A stretch of DNA of 64,000 nucleotides. Origin: Lactifluus volemus (Eukaryota > Basidiomycota > Agaricomycetes > Russulales > Russulaceae). Shown one piece after another: positions 24,034 to 35,899 of the stretch. Made by a program: the position numbers and the translations under genes. Positions within the stretch are counted from its first letter, which is position 1. Every line of letters starts with the position of its first letter. Where the stretch lies: the NCBI GenBank assembly GCA_022376515.1, contig WTXI01000073.1, forward strand, positions 1 through 64,000, written 5' to 3'. The notes below the pieces were generated by a model that was not told where the DNA came from, did no database searches, and saw only the letters and a list, made by a program, of their open reading frames with translations.

Positions 24034-24956
24034 CTACACTCCGGATGGTAGATGGCCGTCTTCTGTATCCTGGGCTAGACGCACCTGAATCCACAGGCTG
24101 AAGATAGGAAATTTTCTTGCGCTGATATAGTTGCGGTGCATGTTGACTCGAGATAGACGGCCTCTGCCTGCGGTACAGCCAATTCCTCTACCTCGGCCTT
24201 TCTTTTTAGTCAAGGCGAGCTGGAACGGGTATAGGCCGCCACTTTCACTCGTGTCCTCGGTGGCGGCCTGACGACTGCCCACTGGCCTCTTGGCCCTCTT
24301 CCCAACTGCTGCATCATGGCTCGGAGGAAAGGAGACCATCATGGCGAGCAAGTAGCTGGCTGCGACGAGTTTGATTTTGAAACGGACTGACTGTGGCATC
24401 TGTTCTGGTTTGATGAGAATATGTCGGACAATGTTTCGTCTTTTTGGAGGAATTCGTAACGGCTTGAGATCGCTGCTCTCGCCCTCCCCTACGCGGTAAG
24501 CACGTATAATGACACCGACCTGGGTGGAGAAGAAAGAAAAAACATACCTAGAACAGAGCGTCGTCATCCAGCTGATTGCCCAACGTTGGTTGAGTACCAC
24601 GACCTGCGTCACTTGCTCAAATGGACACATGAAATTCACACTAGCGGCCTCACCACCTCGACGCGGCTGCGGTACGCGGCCAGTTCATCCCGCGTGCCCT
24701 TGTCTCGTCGCCCGCCCTACCTTTCGACACCATGGATATCGCGTGCCAATGCGGAGGAGGCTGCTGCTGTGATGGGGTTGACGTGCGCTGTGTGTGAGTG
24801 TGTTGCGTGAGAATGGCCAGCCCGGGTGAGGCCGGAGGGGGGGAAGAAGAGTCTGAGCTCACGCGCCGCATAATGCTTGTGAACCTTCTGCGACTCCTGA
24901 CAAACCAAAAGGGCATGCCGTCAAAATTGTAACTCGTCCGACGCAGGTTGTTCTCC
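24034..24956 (-). repeat. Module X, copy 2
   Basis: Nearly identical to 34968-35890. It holds a 201-codon - strand ORF (24034-24639), with FEQVTQVVVLNQRW, DLKPLRIPPKRR and SVRFKIKLVAASYLL, and a second open part with LQFDGMPFWFV. It could be an unknown spliced gene or old repeat sequence. It is interrupted at its upstream edge by the TIR element at 24957. Confidence 0.4.
24945..24956 (+). repeat. Left target-site duplication of TIR element
   Basis: AGGTTGTTCTCC; the same 12 bases follow the element at 26311-26322. The uninterrupted site is seen at 35877-35890. Confidence 0.7.
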
Positions 24957-26310
24957 AAGTCCCCCTCCTCTCCCCCCGGACGACAACCAAACAACACCAC
25001 GTGATTTCCATTTTTGGTGACGGGAACGACTCGACTTAGCCGAGTTTTCTGCTGCGACTTCGACTTGGCCGCAGCTCTTAGTCGACTTCAGCCACACAAA
25101 TAAAAAATTTCCTTTTCTATTTTTTTACCTCCTAAGTTGTACAATCATTATGCTTATCTTGGGCTGGGAGATTCACTTAAATGGCAACTTAGATCTGTGC
25201 TTACCAAAAGTTTTCAAGCACACAAATTTAAGCAATAAAATTCATATATTTGAGGCTAAACTACAACATGAATCACTATCTAGGACTATGTACAGGAGGA
25301 TCCAATGGTTCCACCGGCCTTGGTGGAACAGCCCTGGCAGGGGTGGGGGCTGCAGGGTCACGGGGAGGAGGCGGCGGTGGAGGCGCGGGAGAGGGTGTGG
25401 GGCGCAGGAGCCACAAGAGAACGCGCTGGGCGCGGGAGGAGGCACGCGCCACGGGAAGCACAGGAGAAGGCGCCCAGCGCGGGAGGAGGCGTGGGAGGCG
25501 CGGGAAGCGTAGGAGGAGGAGGCGCAAGCGGCACGGAAGGCGTGAGAGGCGCAAGGCGCGCGGGAGGTGCACGCGGCACGAGATGCACAGGAGGTGCGGA
25601 GGCGGTGGCGCAGGAGATGGTGGTCCAGGCGGCAGAGGCGGCGGCGCCGGAGGAGGTGGTCAAGGTAGCGGAGGCGGAAGGCGGCGGAGGCAGAGGAGGA
25701 GGAGGAGGAGGAGGCGACGAAAAAAAAGTCAGCACGCATTGGGGCGGGGCAGGCGGCGTAACAACATACCGGGGAGGAGGTGGAGAAGGCATCGGTGTAG
25801 GCAGCGTGACGCCGTGGACCACCCCGTCCAGGAGGCACGCAATGCGGAGGAGGTGAAAGCAGGAGGTGGCACAGGCACAGGAGGCACAGGAGGACGCGGC
25901 AGAGGCAGAGACAGAGGAAGCGGAGGGGGATGCGGACGACGAAAGGGAGAGAAGGAAAATCAAAGAAAAAGAAATGTCAGTGTGAGAAGTCAAAAAAAAA
26001 AAACATGCGACGCACCGTTGACCATGCTTACAGAGGCATGGGAGGGTGACAGGCTGCCAAAGGGCAGCGATCGCGGCAACAGAGAGGCGGGTGCGACAAA
26101 GAGAGAGAGGACAGAGAGAAGGGGGGAAGCGGCAACAGTGAGAGCGAGAAGGGGGGACGCGGCGACAGAGGGGGGAAAGCAAACACGTCACTGGCTCCGG
26201 CTTTCGTATCGACTTTGAGCCGGGCCGCCATAACACTAGCTACAAATGGTAATTGTAAGACATCACATGACTTTGTTTGGCTGTCGTCCGGGGGGAGAGG
26301 TGGGCCAGCT
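24957..26310. mobile_element. 1.35-kb TIR element with 12-bp target duplication
   Basis: This insertion is absent from the matching position in copies 1 and 3 of the duplicated unit. It is flanked by AGGTTGTTCTCC at 24945-24956 and 26311-26322. The ends are inverted repeats of about 48 bp sharing CCTCTCCCCCCGGACGACA and CCAAACAA. The interior has an AT-rich left part and a G-rich, minisatellite-like purine-strand region (25300-26200). No transposase is recognisable, so it is likely non-autonomous. The duplication length (9-12 bp range) suggests a Mutator-like or related superfamily, but that is not proven. Confidence 0.7.
25300..26200. repeat. G-rich low-complexity / minisatellite-like tract
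   Basis: Strand-asymmetric purine-rich sequence made of GGAGG, GGCGCGGGA and AGGAGG variants inside the TIR element. Both strands are open for long stretches (Gly/Arg-rich on +, Pro/Ala/Ser-rich on -). I attribute these ORFs to base composition and not to selection. Confidence 0.6.
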
Positions 26311-26322
26311 AGGTTGTTCTCC
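26311..26322 (+). repeat. Right target-site duplication of TIR element
   Basis: AGGTTGTTCTCC, an exact copy of 24945-24956. Confidence 0.7.
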
Positions 26323-26339
26323 CATTGTCCCTTAACCAT

Positions 26340-27170
26340 AACCTCTTCAGCAAACTATGGTCACTATTCCGAATCTAAAATCTCTCTCGAAGTGTTTTTC
26401 AACCGTTGGTCTTCGAAAAGATGGGGAGAGTATCTTTGGCTTGTAGGAGCTGTCATTGGGTGAGTCCCTCTTCCGGCCCCGGTCTGCGATACTAAACTAT
26501 CCTGAAGCTGGACTCGTGGTACTCGTCTCATAGACCAATCCAACATGATCCGAGCCGCCAGGAAGTGGAGACGCACTGCGTGCGCACTTTCTCTGCCAAA
26601 GAAATGGCTTTCAACATTCTTGAACCTATGCACCTGATCCTATTCAGCATTATGCAAGTCGAACCTGTCTGGGGAGACTTGAGCGGTGGCTTCGACCAAA
26701 TCACGGATCTGGCCGACGTAGTAGCCCATGTCCGTGCTAACATCAACAAAAAGGCCAAGCTTCGTCACGCTATTGCTCGCGACAACGCCACCGAGTTTAA
26801 GGTCATCAATGGTGCCAAGGCCGACCGGGTTCTTCAGATTGTCAATATCACCCCTCGCGCCAACTTCCGCTTTGAATTTCCCGACCTCCTGAGGCACATA
26901 CTCTCGACTCGCTCTCTCAATTACGTGACGTTATCAGTCTCAATAAAGCCATCGTTGTCACGGTCTCTGGCTTTGGTGAAGTTGGGCCATAGGGATCTTC
27001 TCGCAAGTGATGGGAGATGGAAATAAGTATATCAGACATTTCAATGGACGTCTCAAAGATGGCACTCTCCATGTTGGTTGGGTTGACACAAAGACGGGAG
27101 AAGCGGTCGATGACAAGGACGTCCGACTCGAGTCTGGGCAGGTACAAGAAAGAAATTATGTTTAGTCCTT
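26340..27170 (+). pseudogene. FAS2 (fatty acid synthase alpha) fragment, copy 2
   Basis: Same fragment as 16318-17160. Here the ketoreductase part reads cleanly: [19 protein letters not shown] and [14 protein letters not shown], ending at an intron donor (GTGAGT at about 26460). After the intron come WTRGTRLIDQSN, VETHCVRTFSAKEMAFNIL (one frameshift between them), FSIMQVEPVWGDLSGGFDQ, DLADVVAHVR, ARDNATEFKVINGA and [16 protein letters not shown]. The frame breaks after FPDL. Downstream residues ([19 protein letters not shown]) lie in other frames to about 27150. Confidence 0.85.
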
Positions 27171-28022
27171 ACTTGCTACTTAACTCCCCGGGATCACTTC
27201 TCCAGAGAATTTAAAAAAATAAATTTGGGTGTTACCACAAGCGCACAGCGGGTGAGACTCGGACTCGACCGTGACAAGCTTGACAGCCGCCGCGGTGGTC
27301 AACTTCTACAGTACAGTATGCCTACTTACTGTAAGCAAGCCGTAGTTTGGCCCTGTCTGTCCGCATGACGCTCGCTAACGTATTAATCCAACCCTTGATA
27401 TTTCAAAGCCACTTTAGATCATTCATTAAGGTACACTCTCAAAAGCAAACTGAGCCAGCTTGGTATCAATCCACAGTATTCCAAAAAATCTGCCTCACCT
27501 TCGTCGCCACACGCCCCGCGTTCCAAGTCCAATTCCCATCCAGTCGTTCTATCGTCTGAAAACAGTGGATCAACGCTCCCCACCTCATGTAGATGCCTGC
27601 TGCTACCCAACGGCCCGAGTTTCTGCGAGAGCCCTCTTCTATTCCAGGTGTTCTACCATGTGCAATCACGGGTGCAGGCGCAGGCATAGGGTATTACACG
27701 ACCCGGGCTTTCGCCGTCGCAACGGATATGCGCTCCCGTGCATGAAAAATGGGTCTCCTTCCCCTGTTGTCGCTCCTCCTCCCACGTGGCCATCGTTGTC
27801 CCTGCCGTCCTCGTCATCCTCGTCCATGTATCGCTGCATCGCCGCATTGGGGGTCGAGGCATGACGCGAGATTAGTGATAGCGAAAGTGAAAGGGGGAAC
27901 AAGAGCGAGAGCGGCGAGCGCGCCGCGATGGATGCGGAGAATATGCGGAATTGAGTTCGCGGGCGGGTGTGGGCGCGGACGCACTGCGATGGGCGGCTGG
28001 AAAAGCGCGGCTTAGTCGCATG
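27171..28022. other. Spacer with ~520-bp extra block relative to copy 1
   Basis: Between FAS2 fragment 2 and HYP-C. Sequence from about 27380 to 27905 has no counterpart at 17400 in copy 1. It contains a - strand open stretch (27666-27902) with an acidic MQRYMDEDDEDGRDND segment, possibly a fragment of an unrelated gene. Function not recognised. No clear target duplication was found. Confidence 0.3.
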
Positions 28023-28769
28023 TTACAGTACCAATAACAGAGAACCCATGAGTGTCATTTTCGTAGTCGGCGCGCTGGTGTCCGAGCCAGATGACACGCA
28101 AGATATTGTCGGGCTCGGAATCGGGAGACCGGAACCTAGCTCGAGCGCAAGCCTGAGCTCTGACTGTAGCGCAGAAGGTCGGCCTGGGGTAGACATGCCA
28201 GTGAGTGGGGACTGCACTGATGAGAATAGCGAGTGAGGGCGGCGAGGTCCGGTCGTCGATGGCCTCGGGAGGGACTCGCGTGCTTCTCGATCTTCAACGT
28301 GCAACCGCGCCTGCACATCCGTTCCCTCATATTCCTCACGAACTTCTTCATCGTCGCCTTTCCTCTCGTAGCATTCTTTCATGCCCGTCGCCTTGACATC
28401 GTCCTTCCTGTCTCCAACCGTCGCCGCCTCCGCACCCACTCCCGCGGACATACGCATATACACCCCATGCTTCTTCTTCTTTGCCATGCGGCGCTCCTTC
28501 ATCTTCGCCTTGAGTTCGCGTGTACGCGTACAAACCCCCGCCACTTTCGTCTTGGCCATCGACAAAGTGCGACTCGTGATCGATGCTGATGCTGAGGTCG
28601 GCATTGGTGTATGGGGCTGCTGTGTGCACGAAGTATTGGTGTTCTTGCTGCTAGTGCTAGTACTAGTGCTGGTGCGTAATTTGTGAGATTGAATTGAGAG
28701 GAAGAGGTCACGAGTGCGGAGCCAGATGGAACGCAAGTGGTTATAAAGGAAGCGGAAGAGTGTTTCCAT
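28023..28769 (-). CDS. HYP-C: unrecognised basic small protein, divergent to NLR-A3
   Basis: Third copy of HYP, predicted 248 aa from the shared start at 28769. It matches HYP-B through the N-terminal helix, the Ser/Thr linker, the Lys/Arg-rich segment (KAKMKERRMAKKKKH) and the acidic stretch, then continues about 50 residues further (PSPTISCVSSGSD) because a stop in B lies earlier. The frame can be extended upstream to 29036 without a stop. No known domain. The predicted product would be basic and mostly disordered. The head-to-head position with NLR-A3 is conserved. Coding status is uncertain. Confidence 0.4.
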   Translation of the reverse strand: METLFRFLYNHLRSIWLRTRDLFLSIQSHKLRTSTSTSTSSKNTNTSCTQQPHTPMPTSASASITSRTLSMAKTKVAGVCTRTRELKAKMKERRMAKKKKHGVYMRMSAGVGAEAATVGDRKDDVKATGMKECYERKGDDEEVREEYEGTDVQARLHVEDREARESLPRPSTTGPRRPHSLFSSVQSPLTGMSTPGRPSALQSELRLALELGSGLPIPSPTISCVSSGSDTSAPTTKMTLMGSLLLVL

Positions 28770-29702
28770 CCCAAGGGTAGGTCGTTCTACGTTTCCCCGT
28801 GGCCTCAGGGTGGTGGACGTATGTTCCTTTCGTGCGAGGATGAGCGGTGGCTTGTATGGGGGTGGGTTAGTCGGGCCTGACCGTTGGGACCAAGTCAGCC
28901 TCAGTCTAATTGGAGATGAGATAAGGTTAGACTTTCTCATGTATTCCGTCAATATCACTCTAGTAAAGAACAATCGCAAGGCCTGCGTGCGCGCGGATTT
29001 AACGCGGTCATCAGTGTTTTTTTGCCCGCAGCACATATACTCAGGTTGTGTGTGCTTGAAAATATGTGCCTTAGACGGTGCGGGCGTGCCGCCGTGCTCA
29101 AATGCTCTCCCAGTCGGAGTAGCTCCCTCGTCTCAACATCACGTCCTCATTTTATGATACGGCATACTCAAAGGCCGTGCTGTGACTTGCTCTCACCAGC
29201 CGCCACATACGGCCTGAGTAAGTTGCAGACCGTATACGTAAGCAAAGGCTGTCGGACCCTCTGTCTCTTTAATCATACGTTGACAGCAGCGGTATCATGC
29301 TGTCTGTCTCTTTAAATAGCTCGTCCTCATCAACCTGGTAGACTGCCTATCTTTACTTTCCTCAGAACGTACCCCCTGTATTGGGGAAGCAAATGTCGAC
29401 TTTGCAAGTCCTCCCGGCAGAGTGTCCGAGTCAGTGCGTCACAGCACCACCTGTCTTTGGCCCCGGGGCGGGTGCTTGAGCTTTGTTGTAATCATTACTC
29501 ATACGTTGACAGCAGCGGTATCATGCTGCACGCAGCCACCCCTCCCCGGAGGGTATGTACACTGGCAAATACAATGCGCGTCTCGCCTGTCGTCCCAATT
29601 GGGACCTGACAGTCTCGTCACGGTTTCATGGGCGCTTCCTTATCGATATCAAGCACGCTGACGAGGGTTACGCCCTCTTGGATATTTCCTTCCGCTGTAA
29701 CC
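28770..29702. promoter_or_regulatory. Divergent intergenic region HYP-C / NLR-A3
   Basis: Third copy of the divergent region, closest to copy A. Two copies of CATACGTTGACAGCAG lie at 29274 and 29500, and a CTTTAAATAG box lies near 29310. Confidence 0.4.
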
Positions 29703-32700
29703 ATGTCTTCAAATAACGACGCAGACCGCTCTCCTCCCCTCTATCAGCACATTCTTGATGCTGCATCAGCTAAATATCTTAAAGATACAGGAAGAGATCT
29801 CGTGAGCGATCAAGTCGCCGTCGAGATCCAAAGTTGCGAATCCCCCAATGACATCTTGAATGTAGTTAAGCGTCAAGCCGAACAATTCGACGAGTTCAGA
29901 AAGGGTGATTCTGAATTGATGATATACCTTGAGCCCATTGTCAAAGGCTTGCATGCCCTATTTGCCAATAAAACACTTAGCGCTGGTGTTAGCCAGGTGT
30001 GTCGGATGAAGGTTTTTCGATCTCAGTGATTGTATGTTGACGTTTACTGTCTAGGTATTTCCACCCACAAAGATGATATTTTCTGGTATCAGCATCCTTC
30101 TCAACGTGCGAACTTAACCTTGTCTTTTACCCATCACCTCCTTATCTCATCTGGGTCTACTAGACTGCCAAGGATGTCAAGAAAAGTCATGATACCCTTG
30201 TCGATCTTTTCGAATGTATCGGGTACTTTCTCAGACGCCTTGAGATCTACGCCGAAATCCCGTGCACTCCTGCGATTACTGAGGTTCTCATTAAGATCAT
30301 GGTTGAGGTGCTTACAGTCCTCGCTCTCTCGACAAAGCAGATGAAAACCGGAAGCTTCAGTAAGTTTTATGTTCTCTGGAATTTCGTTCTGGCTTAGCCT
30401 CTTGCAGAGAACTTTGCAAAGAAACTACTCGGGGACAACGACGTACAGGAAGTGCTGGGAAGGATCGACAGACTCACGGAGCAGGAGTCGCTGGCAACGG
30501 GCGCACACACCTTGGAAATCATCTATGGCCTCGTTCACAATATGACAGTCGTCATGGGAGGTGTGCATGATCTGTTCTCATGGCATTACTTACATGTGTG
30601 GTGCTGATCGGGTTTTCGATCAGATTCGGAGGCATCGATGAAGGCCATTCTACAAGTTTTAAGTACGTATAACCCATCCGCGTCTACGACTATGGCGTTT
30701 TAACTTTGGCCGAAGCCTCCGTGCAACAACTGGCGGAGGAAATGAATCGTTCGTACTCGGATTTTGTCGTTGCTGGACCTACGTGCTGAAATCCGTCTAC
30801 AGGGGACAAAATAAAGAAGTATCGAGCTTGGTTGTCTGCTCAAGATCCATGGACAAACCATAATATCGCTCGCAAAGCCTATCGTGCTGGAACCGCTACG
30901 TGGTTTACAGAATGCGACAAGTTCAAAGATTGGAAGTCTGTGGGCTCACTTTTTTGGATTCACGGAAGCCGTAAATACCCCCTCCCTACCATGGTATACT
31001 CTGCTACTGCTGATGACTTCTCATACTGAAGCTGGCTCAGGCAAAAGCATATTATGGTACAGTAATATAACTTCCGAGTCACTCATTGATGTGTGCTCAT
31101 TCTATCAATCAGCTCGACAATCATCGAAAATGTCCAGAACATGCGTCAACTTGGATTAGCCACGGTTGCAATTTTCTATTTTGATTTTAGGGATAAAACT
31201 AAGCAAGACGCACGCAACTTGTTGTCTTCCCTCCTCACTCAACTCTCAGTTCAGTCCGACTCGTTCTGTGGTGTTCTCTCTGCCCTGTATTCAGAACACG
31301 AGCATGGCTTCCGAGAGCCGAGCGAAAATGCACTTCGACGATGCCTGAAGAAGATGCTTGAACTTCCAGGGCAGGCCCCTCTCTATATTATCCTAGATGG
31401 GGTCGATGAATGTGCCAACCCTTCCGGGTCAACATCGCCACGTGGAGAGGTGCTCGAAATTATAGAAGAACTCATCAAATTGCTCCTCCCACATCTTCGC
31501 TTATCTGTTACGAGCCGCCATGAGGCAGACATCAAAACCACTCTTGGGCCCTTGTCAACTCACCAGATGTCGCTCCATGAACAAACTGGGCAATCTCAAG
31601 ATATTGCCACTTATGTCAAGTCTGTCATCCGTGCACACCGAAAGATGCGGAAGTGGCCCGACGAATTTAAGAAATTGGTCACCGATACGCTCTCGAAAAA
31701 TGGTGGTGGGATGTATGTGATGAATGTCATGAAGTTTTTTGATATGTACTCACATAGTGACAGGTTTCGATGGGCGTCTTTGCAGCTGGATGAGTTGTGC
31801 GATTGCCCGCTGCAGGACATCGCAGAGACCTTGAAAGAACTGCCTGAGACCCTGGATGGGACATATGAACGTATATTGCAGAACATCGGTCAAAAAAACC
31901 GGAAATATGCCCACCGAATCTTCCAGTGGCTCACAGTATCGGTTCGCCCACTTCGTGTGGAGGAGGTCGCTGAGGTTTTCGCAATTCGGGTTGACGCTGA
32001 ATCCAAGAAGTCTCCAACATTCGATGCACGTTGGCGCCCCCCAAACGCGGAGGAAGCCGTGCTGTTGGCATGCTCTGCTTTAGTTGCTATTGTTGGCTCC
32101 GGCGATTTCCAAGTTGTTCAATTCTCGCATTTTTCCGTAAAGGAGTACCTGACATCAAGTCGGCTGGAAAACTCAAATCTTATTTCGTACTATCACATCT
32201 CACTACTGGACGCGCATACATTTCTCGCACGGACTTGCCTTTGCATACTTAGGCTTCTTCAACTAGATGACACAATGGACGAAATTCACATCAAGGATTT
32301 CCCCCTGGCTGAATATGCAGCGCAGTACTGGATTGATCACGCACAGTTTGAGAGGGTATCACCACTTATTGAAGACGAGATGAACTACCTCTTCGACAAG
32401 GACAAACCACATTTTGCATTCTGGGTCCGGGTATACGACATCGATAGACGGACGAAGATTTCGTTCCCCGGTTCCCCACCGCAACCCGATGCACTCCCAC
32501 TGTATTATGCCGCGCTTTGCGGTTTCCGTGATACAATCAAACGTCAAATCGGTACAAGTCTAGAAGATGTCAACGCTAGAGGTGGAATGCACGTGACTCC
32601 ACTACACGCTGCAGTGACCAGAGGTCATCTGGATGTTGCACTTGTCCTGCTGGAGCACGGTGCTGATGTGAATGCTCGGGACAACGAAGGAGCAACTCCC

Positions 32701-33414
32701 TTACACCTGGCATCGAGATCTCGGGATGCCAAGGTCATGAGAGTGCTACTTGACCACGGTGCAGATCCAAACTCGGTGACCAAAAATAAGGAGACTTCGT
32801 TGTTAATCGCATCGGAGAACGGAGACCTGGTGGCCGCCAGGCTGCTATTGAAGAGTGGCGCTGACTTGAATCTCCGGGATGAGGATCATTGGAATCCTCT
32901 CGAGAAGGCATCGGAATGCGGGCATTGCGACATTGCACAATTATTATTCGATCACGGCGCGAATGCCAACGAAAAGGGCGAAGATGGCTACGCTCCATTA
33001 CACGTTGCGTCGTCTTATGGACAAGTTGCGATTGCACGGATGCTCATTGAGCATGGTGCAAGCCTGGATCTTCGGGCTATGGAGAACAGGACCCCCTTGC
33101 ACTTTGCGTCGAAAGAGGGATGCGTGGAGGTTGTGCGGCTGTTGCTTGACCGTGGGGCTGATGTGAACGCACAGGATGTCCATCTCTTCACCCCGTTGCA
33201 TTTCGCGGCAACATATGGAGGCCTCTGGGTCGCCGAGGTTCTACTCGAGCACGGGGCGGATCTGGATCTCCAAAACAAGAAGGGAAAAACGCCTTTGCAA
33301 ATTGCTGTGGGACTGTTTCACAACGAACTTGCACAATTTCTAGGGAAGCGCGCTGGTGAGGGGGGGGGCATAGGGTATACACATGGTTGTAAGTGGGACG
33401 AGAATCAATCCTGA
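29703..33414 (+). CDS. NLR-A3: Goodbye-NACHT-ankyrin STAND receptor
   Basis: Third complete subfamily A gene. Exons: 29703-29996, 30055-30105, 30164-30359, 30408-30560, 30624-30662, 30716-30748, 30803-30970, 31032-31056, 31113-31712, 31764-33414, giving 1069 aa. The Goodbye-like signature is FPPTKMIFSGI. Walker A is GSPGSGKS across the intron, and Walker B is ILDGVDECAN. The usual SRPE motif reads TSRHEADI, a Pro-to-His change in an otherwise conserved position. The 51-nt intron 31713-31763 is stop-free. About nine ankyrin repeats (NARDNEGATPLH and similar) are followed by a Gly-rich end coded by a G-run at 33360. Upstream in-frame sequence to 29628 is open, but the ATG aligned with A1 was preferred. 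Confidence 0.85.
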
Positions 33415-33764
33415 GGCTAGGTAGATAGTAAGTAGCTTAGAAGTGAAGAGAACCTGTGATAAGATACTAACCTCAGTCAGAAAGAGAAAGGACTGAGGTG
33501 CGAGAGATACGACAGTTACAGTACTTAAGGTGGTAAGTAACTGAGATAATTAGTGAAGGCAATATGTCCATAATAAAGGTGGAACGCTACGAAAATATAA
33601 AGATCGGGGCAATAAGATAAAACGAAGATATGAAACTGGTACTAGTATCACGCGTCACGTCCTTGTCAGGCTGCGCTCCCAACAGATCTGGTTCTAAAAA
33701 TGGAGAAAAGTCTAACTCGAATCTCTCTACTATTACCTGGCGTTCCCGCAAAGATAAAGAATGG
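33415..33764. other. Spacer downstream of NLR-A3
   Basis: No supported gene. Not obviously shared with the A1 or A2 downstream flanks. Confidence 0.25.
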
Positions 33765-34960
33765 AGAGGATGGTGTGTGATATTTTGCTTCACTTAGCCG
33801 AAAGTCTTCGCGCCTCTCGTTGAGCCTGAGCTTGCTGGGATGAGCAACAGGCGAGGGCAAATCGATCTCCGCAACGGATGCATCTGGGACCAGTCGGCCC
33901 GATGCGAGGCCACCCTCAAATTGTCGCACGTTTAGAGAAAAAAAAAAAAAGAGAGATTGAGAACGAAGACTCGTATATATTTAAAGTAATATAAACGGAA
34001 GTGTAACCATAGTTAAAGAGCGCAGGTATCTGCAACGATAGCCCCAAAGAATCTACCCAAATGATCCGACGCTATTTTCAGGATAAATCAGACATTTAGG
34101 CTCTAAAAAAGTCAACTTGAGGATGTGAGAGCCCATCCGACAATGAAGTAACATTACCTTGCCCCTCATATGACCCTAAATTCCTTTGCCTGCAACCGTG
34201 ATACCGTCCCTGCAGCAAAGTCCGCATCTGGCCTTTGAACTGCAATGCTCACGCGACGCGCACGTCCCGCATAAACCTCCAACCTAGGAACCCTAGGCAG
34301 AGTCACCTGGGCTTGCGTGGAACAAACAACTAACAACGGTTTACGTTGGCACCTGGAAGCGCACTGGCAGTCCAAAAATTCTTCGCGTGAGTGGACCAAT
34401 TCGCTGGAGTTATGCCAGTGCACATTCTTCGTTACTCTCGCACGCAGGCATAACGTCAAGGGCTGGCATTTGGCTGAAAATGTGGGGATCCCTGCGAGGT
34501 CGACCCGGAAGCTAAATCTAAACGAATAGCTTATGAACCTTGGGTAAACAAGGTACACAGCATAGAAAAAAGAAATGAGATATGAATTATGACAGTTCCA
34601 TTACATGGTCCCGTAGTATACGATGAAGATGCCCTTCATTGAAGGACTGCCTATGTCACTGGCAGTGGTCCTGACTCCTGAATCAGACGGATCCCCCTAC
34701 GTGGGGCTACCGCGACATCCCGTTGCCCTGTATCCCTTCGAGTAAATGTAGGTGCAAGAGCGCCGCGCCTTTAAAAAAGCTAAGCTCTGGCGAAAAATAC
34801 AGTGACCCTGTAAGAGGAGCTTGGCAAACCCGAAGGCTGCGGCTACAGCACCACTTTGACTTCGTTACTTCAAGTTATCGGCTGCGTGCACCTGGCGAAG
34901 GAAGTTGCATACATCCTGTGCTCAGCGGTGATGCCAGTAGTATCTCGTCAGTTGTCGTCT
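33765..34960 (-). repeat. Module Y, copy 2
   Basis: Duplicate of 22861-23900 and the following flank. The - strand segments VPRLEVYAGRARRVSIAV and RPDADFAAGTVSRLQAKEF are intact. It carries about 48 bp not present in copy 1 (near 34302-34349). No recognised function. Confidence 0.4.
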
Positions 34961-34967
34961 TCAGCTG

Positions 34968-35890
34968 CTACACTCCGGATGGTAGATGGCCGTCTTCTGT
35001 ATCCTGGGCTAGACGCACCTGAATCCACAGGCTGAAGATAGGAAATTTTTTTGCGCTGACATAGTTGCGGTGCATGTTGACTCGAGATAGACGGCCTCTG
35101 CCTGCGGTACAGCCAATTCCTCTGCCTCGGCCTTTCTTTTTAGTCAAGGCGAGCTGAAACGGGTATAGACCGCCACTTTCACTCGTGTCCTCGGCGGCGG
35201 CCTGACGACTGCCCACTGGCCTCTTGGCCCTCTTCCCAACTGCTGCATCGTGGCTCGGAGGAAAGGAGACCATCATGGCGAGCAAGTAGCTGGCTGCGAC
35301 GAGTTTGATTTTGAAACGGACTGACTGTGGCATCTGTTCTGGTTTGATGAGAATATGTCGGACAATGTTTCGTCTTTTTGGAGGAATTCGTAACGGCTTG
35401 AGATCGCTGCTCTCGCCCTCCCCTACGCGGTAAGCACGTATAATGACACCGACCTGGGTGGAGAAGAAAGAAAAAACATACCTAGAACAGAGCGTCGTCA
35501 TCCAGCTGATTGCCCAACGTTGGTTGAGTACCACGACCTGCGTCACTTGCTCAAATGGACACATGAAATTCACACTAGCGGCCTCACCACCTCGACGCGG
35601 CTGCGGTACGCGGCCAGTTCATCCCGCGCGCCCTTGTCTCGTCGCCCGCCCCACCTTTCGACACCATGGATATCGCGTGCCAATGCGGAGGAGGCTGCTG
35701 CTGTGATGGGGTTGACGTGCGCTGTGTGTGAGTGTGTTGCGTGAGAATGGCCAGCCCGGGTGAGGCCGGAGGGGGGGAAGAAGAGTCTGAGCTCACGCGC
35801 CGCATAATGCTTGTGAACCTTCTGCGACTCCTGACAAACCAAAAGGGCATGCCGTCAAATTGTAACTCGTCCGACGCAGGTTGTTCTCCC
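34968..35890 (-). repeat. Module X, copy 3
   Basis: Nearly identical to module X copy 2, with the same 201-codon - strand ORF (34968-35573) differing at a few residues. It shows the uninterrupted target site (35877-35890) into which the TIR element inserted in copy 2. Confidence 0.4.
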
Positions 35891-35899
35891 ATTGTTCCT

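Noticed and set aside
24034..24639. 201-codon - strand ORF of module X as a confirmed gene
   Set aside because: It is duplicated at 34968-35573, but the duplication is recent and the more diverged copy at 15476 is not cleanly open; no domain recognised. Kept only as a repeat module.
25250..26236. Long Gly/Arg-rich + ORF and Pro/Ala/Ser-rich - ORF
   Set aside because: Both strands are open because of biased purine-rich repeats; no domain, no conserved copy and no plausible start context.
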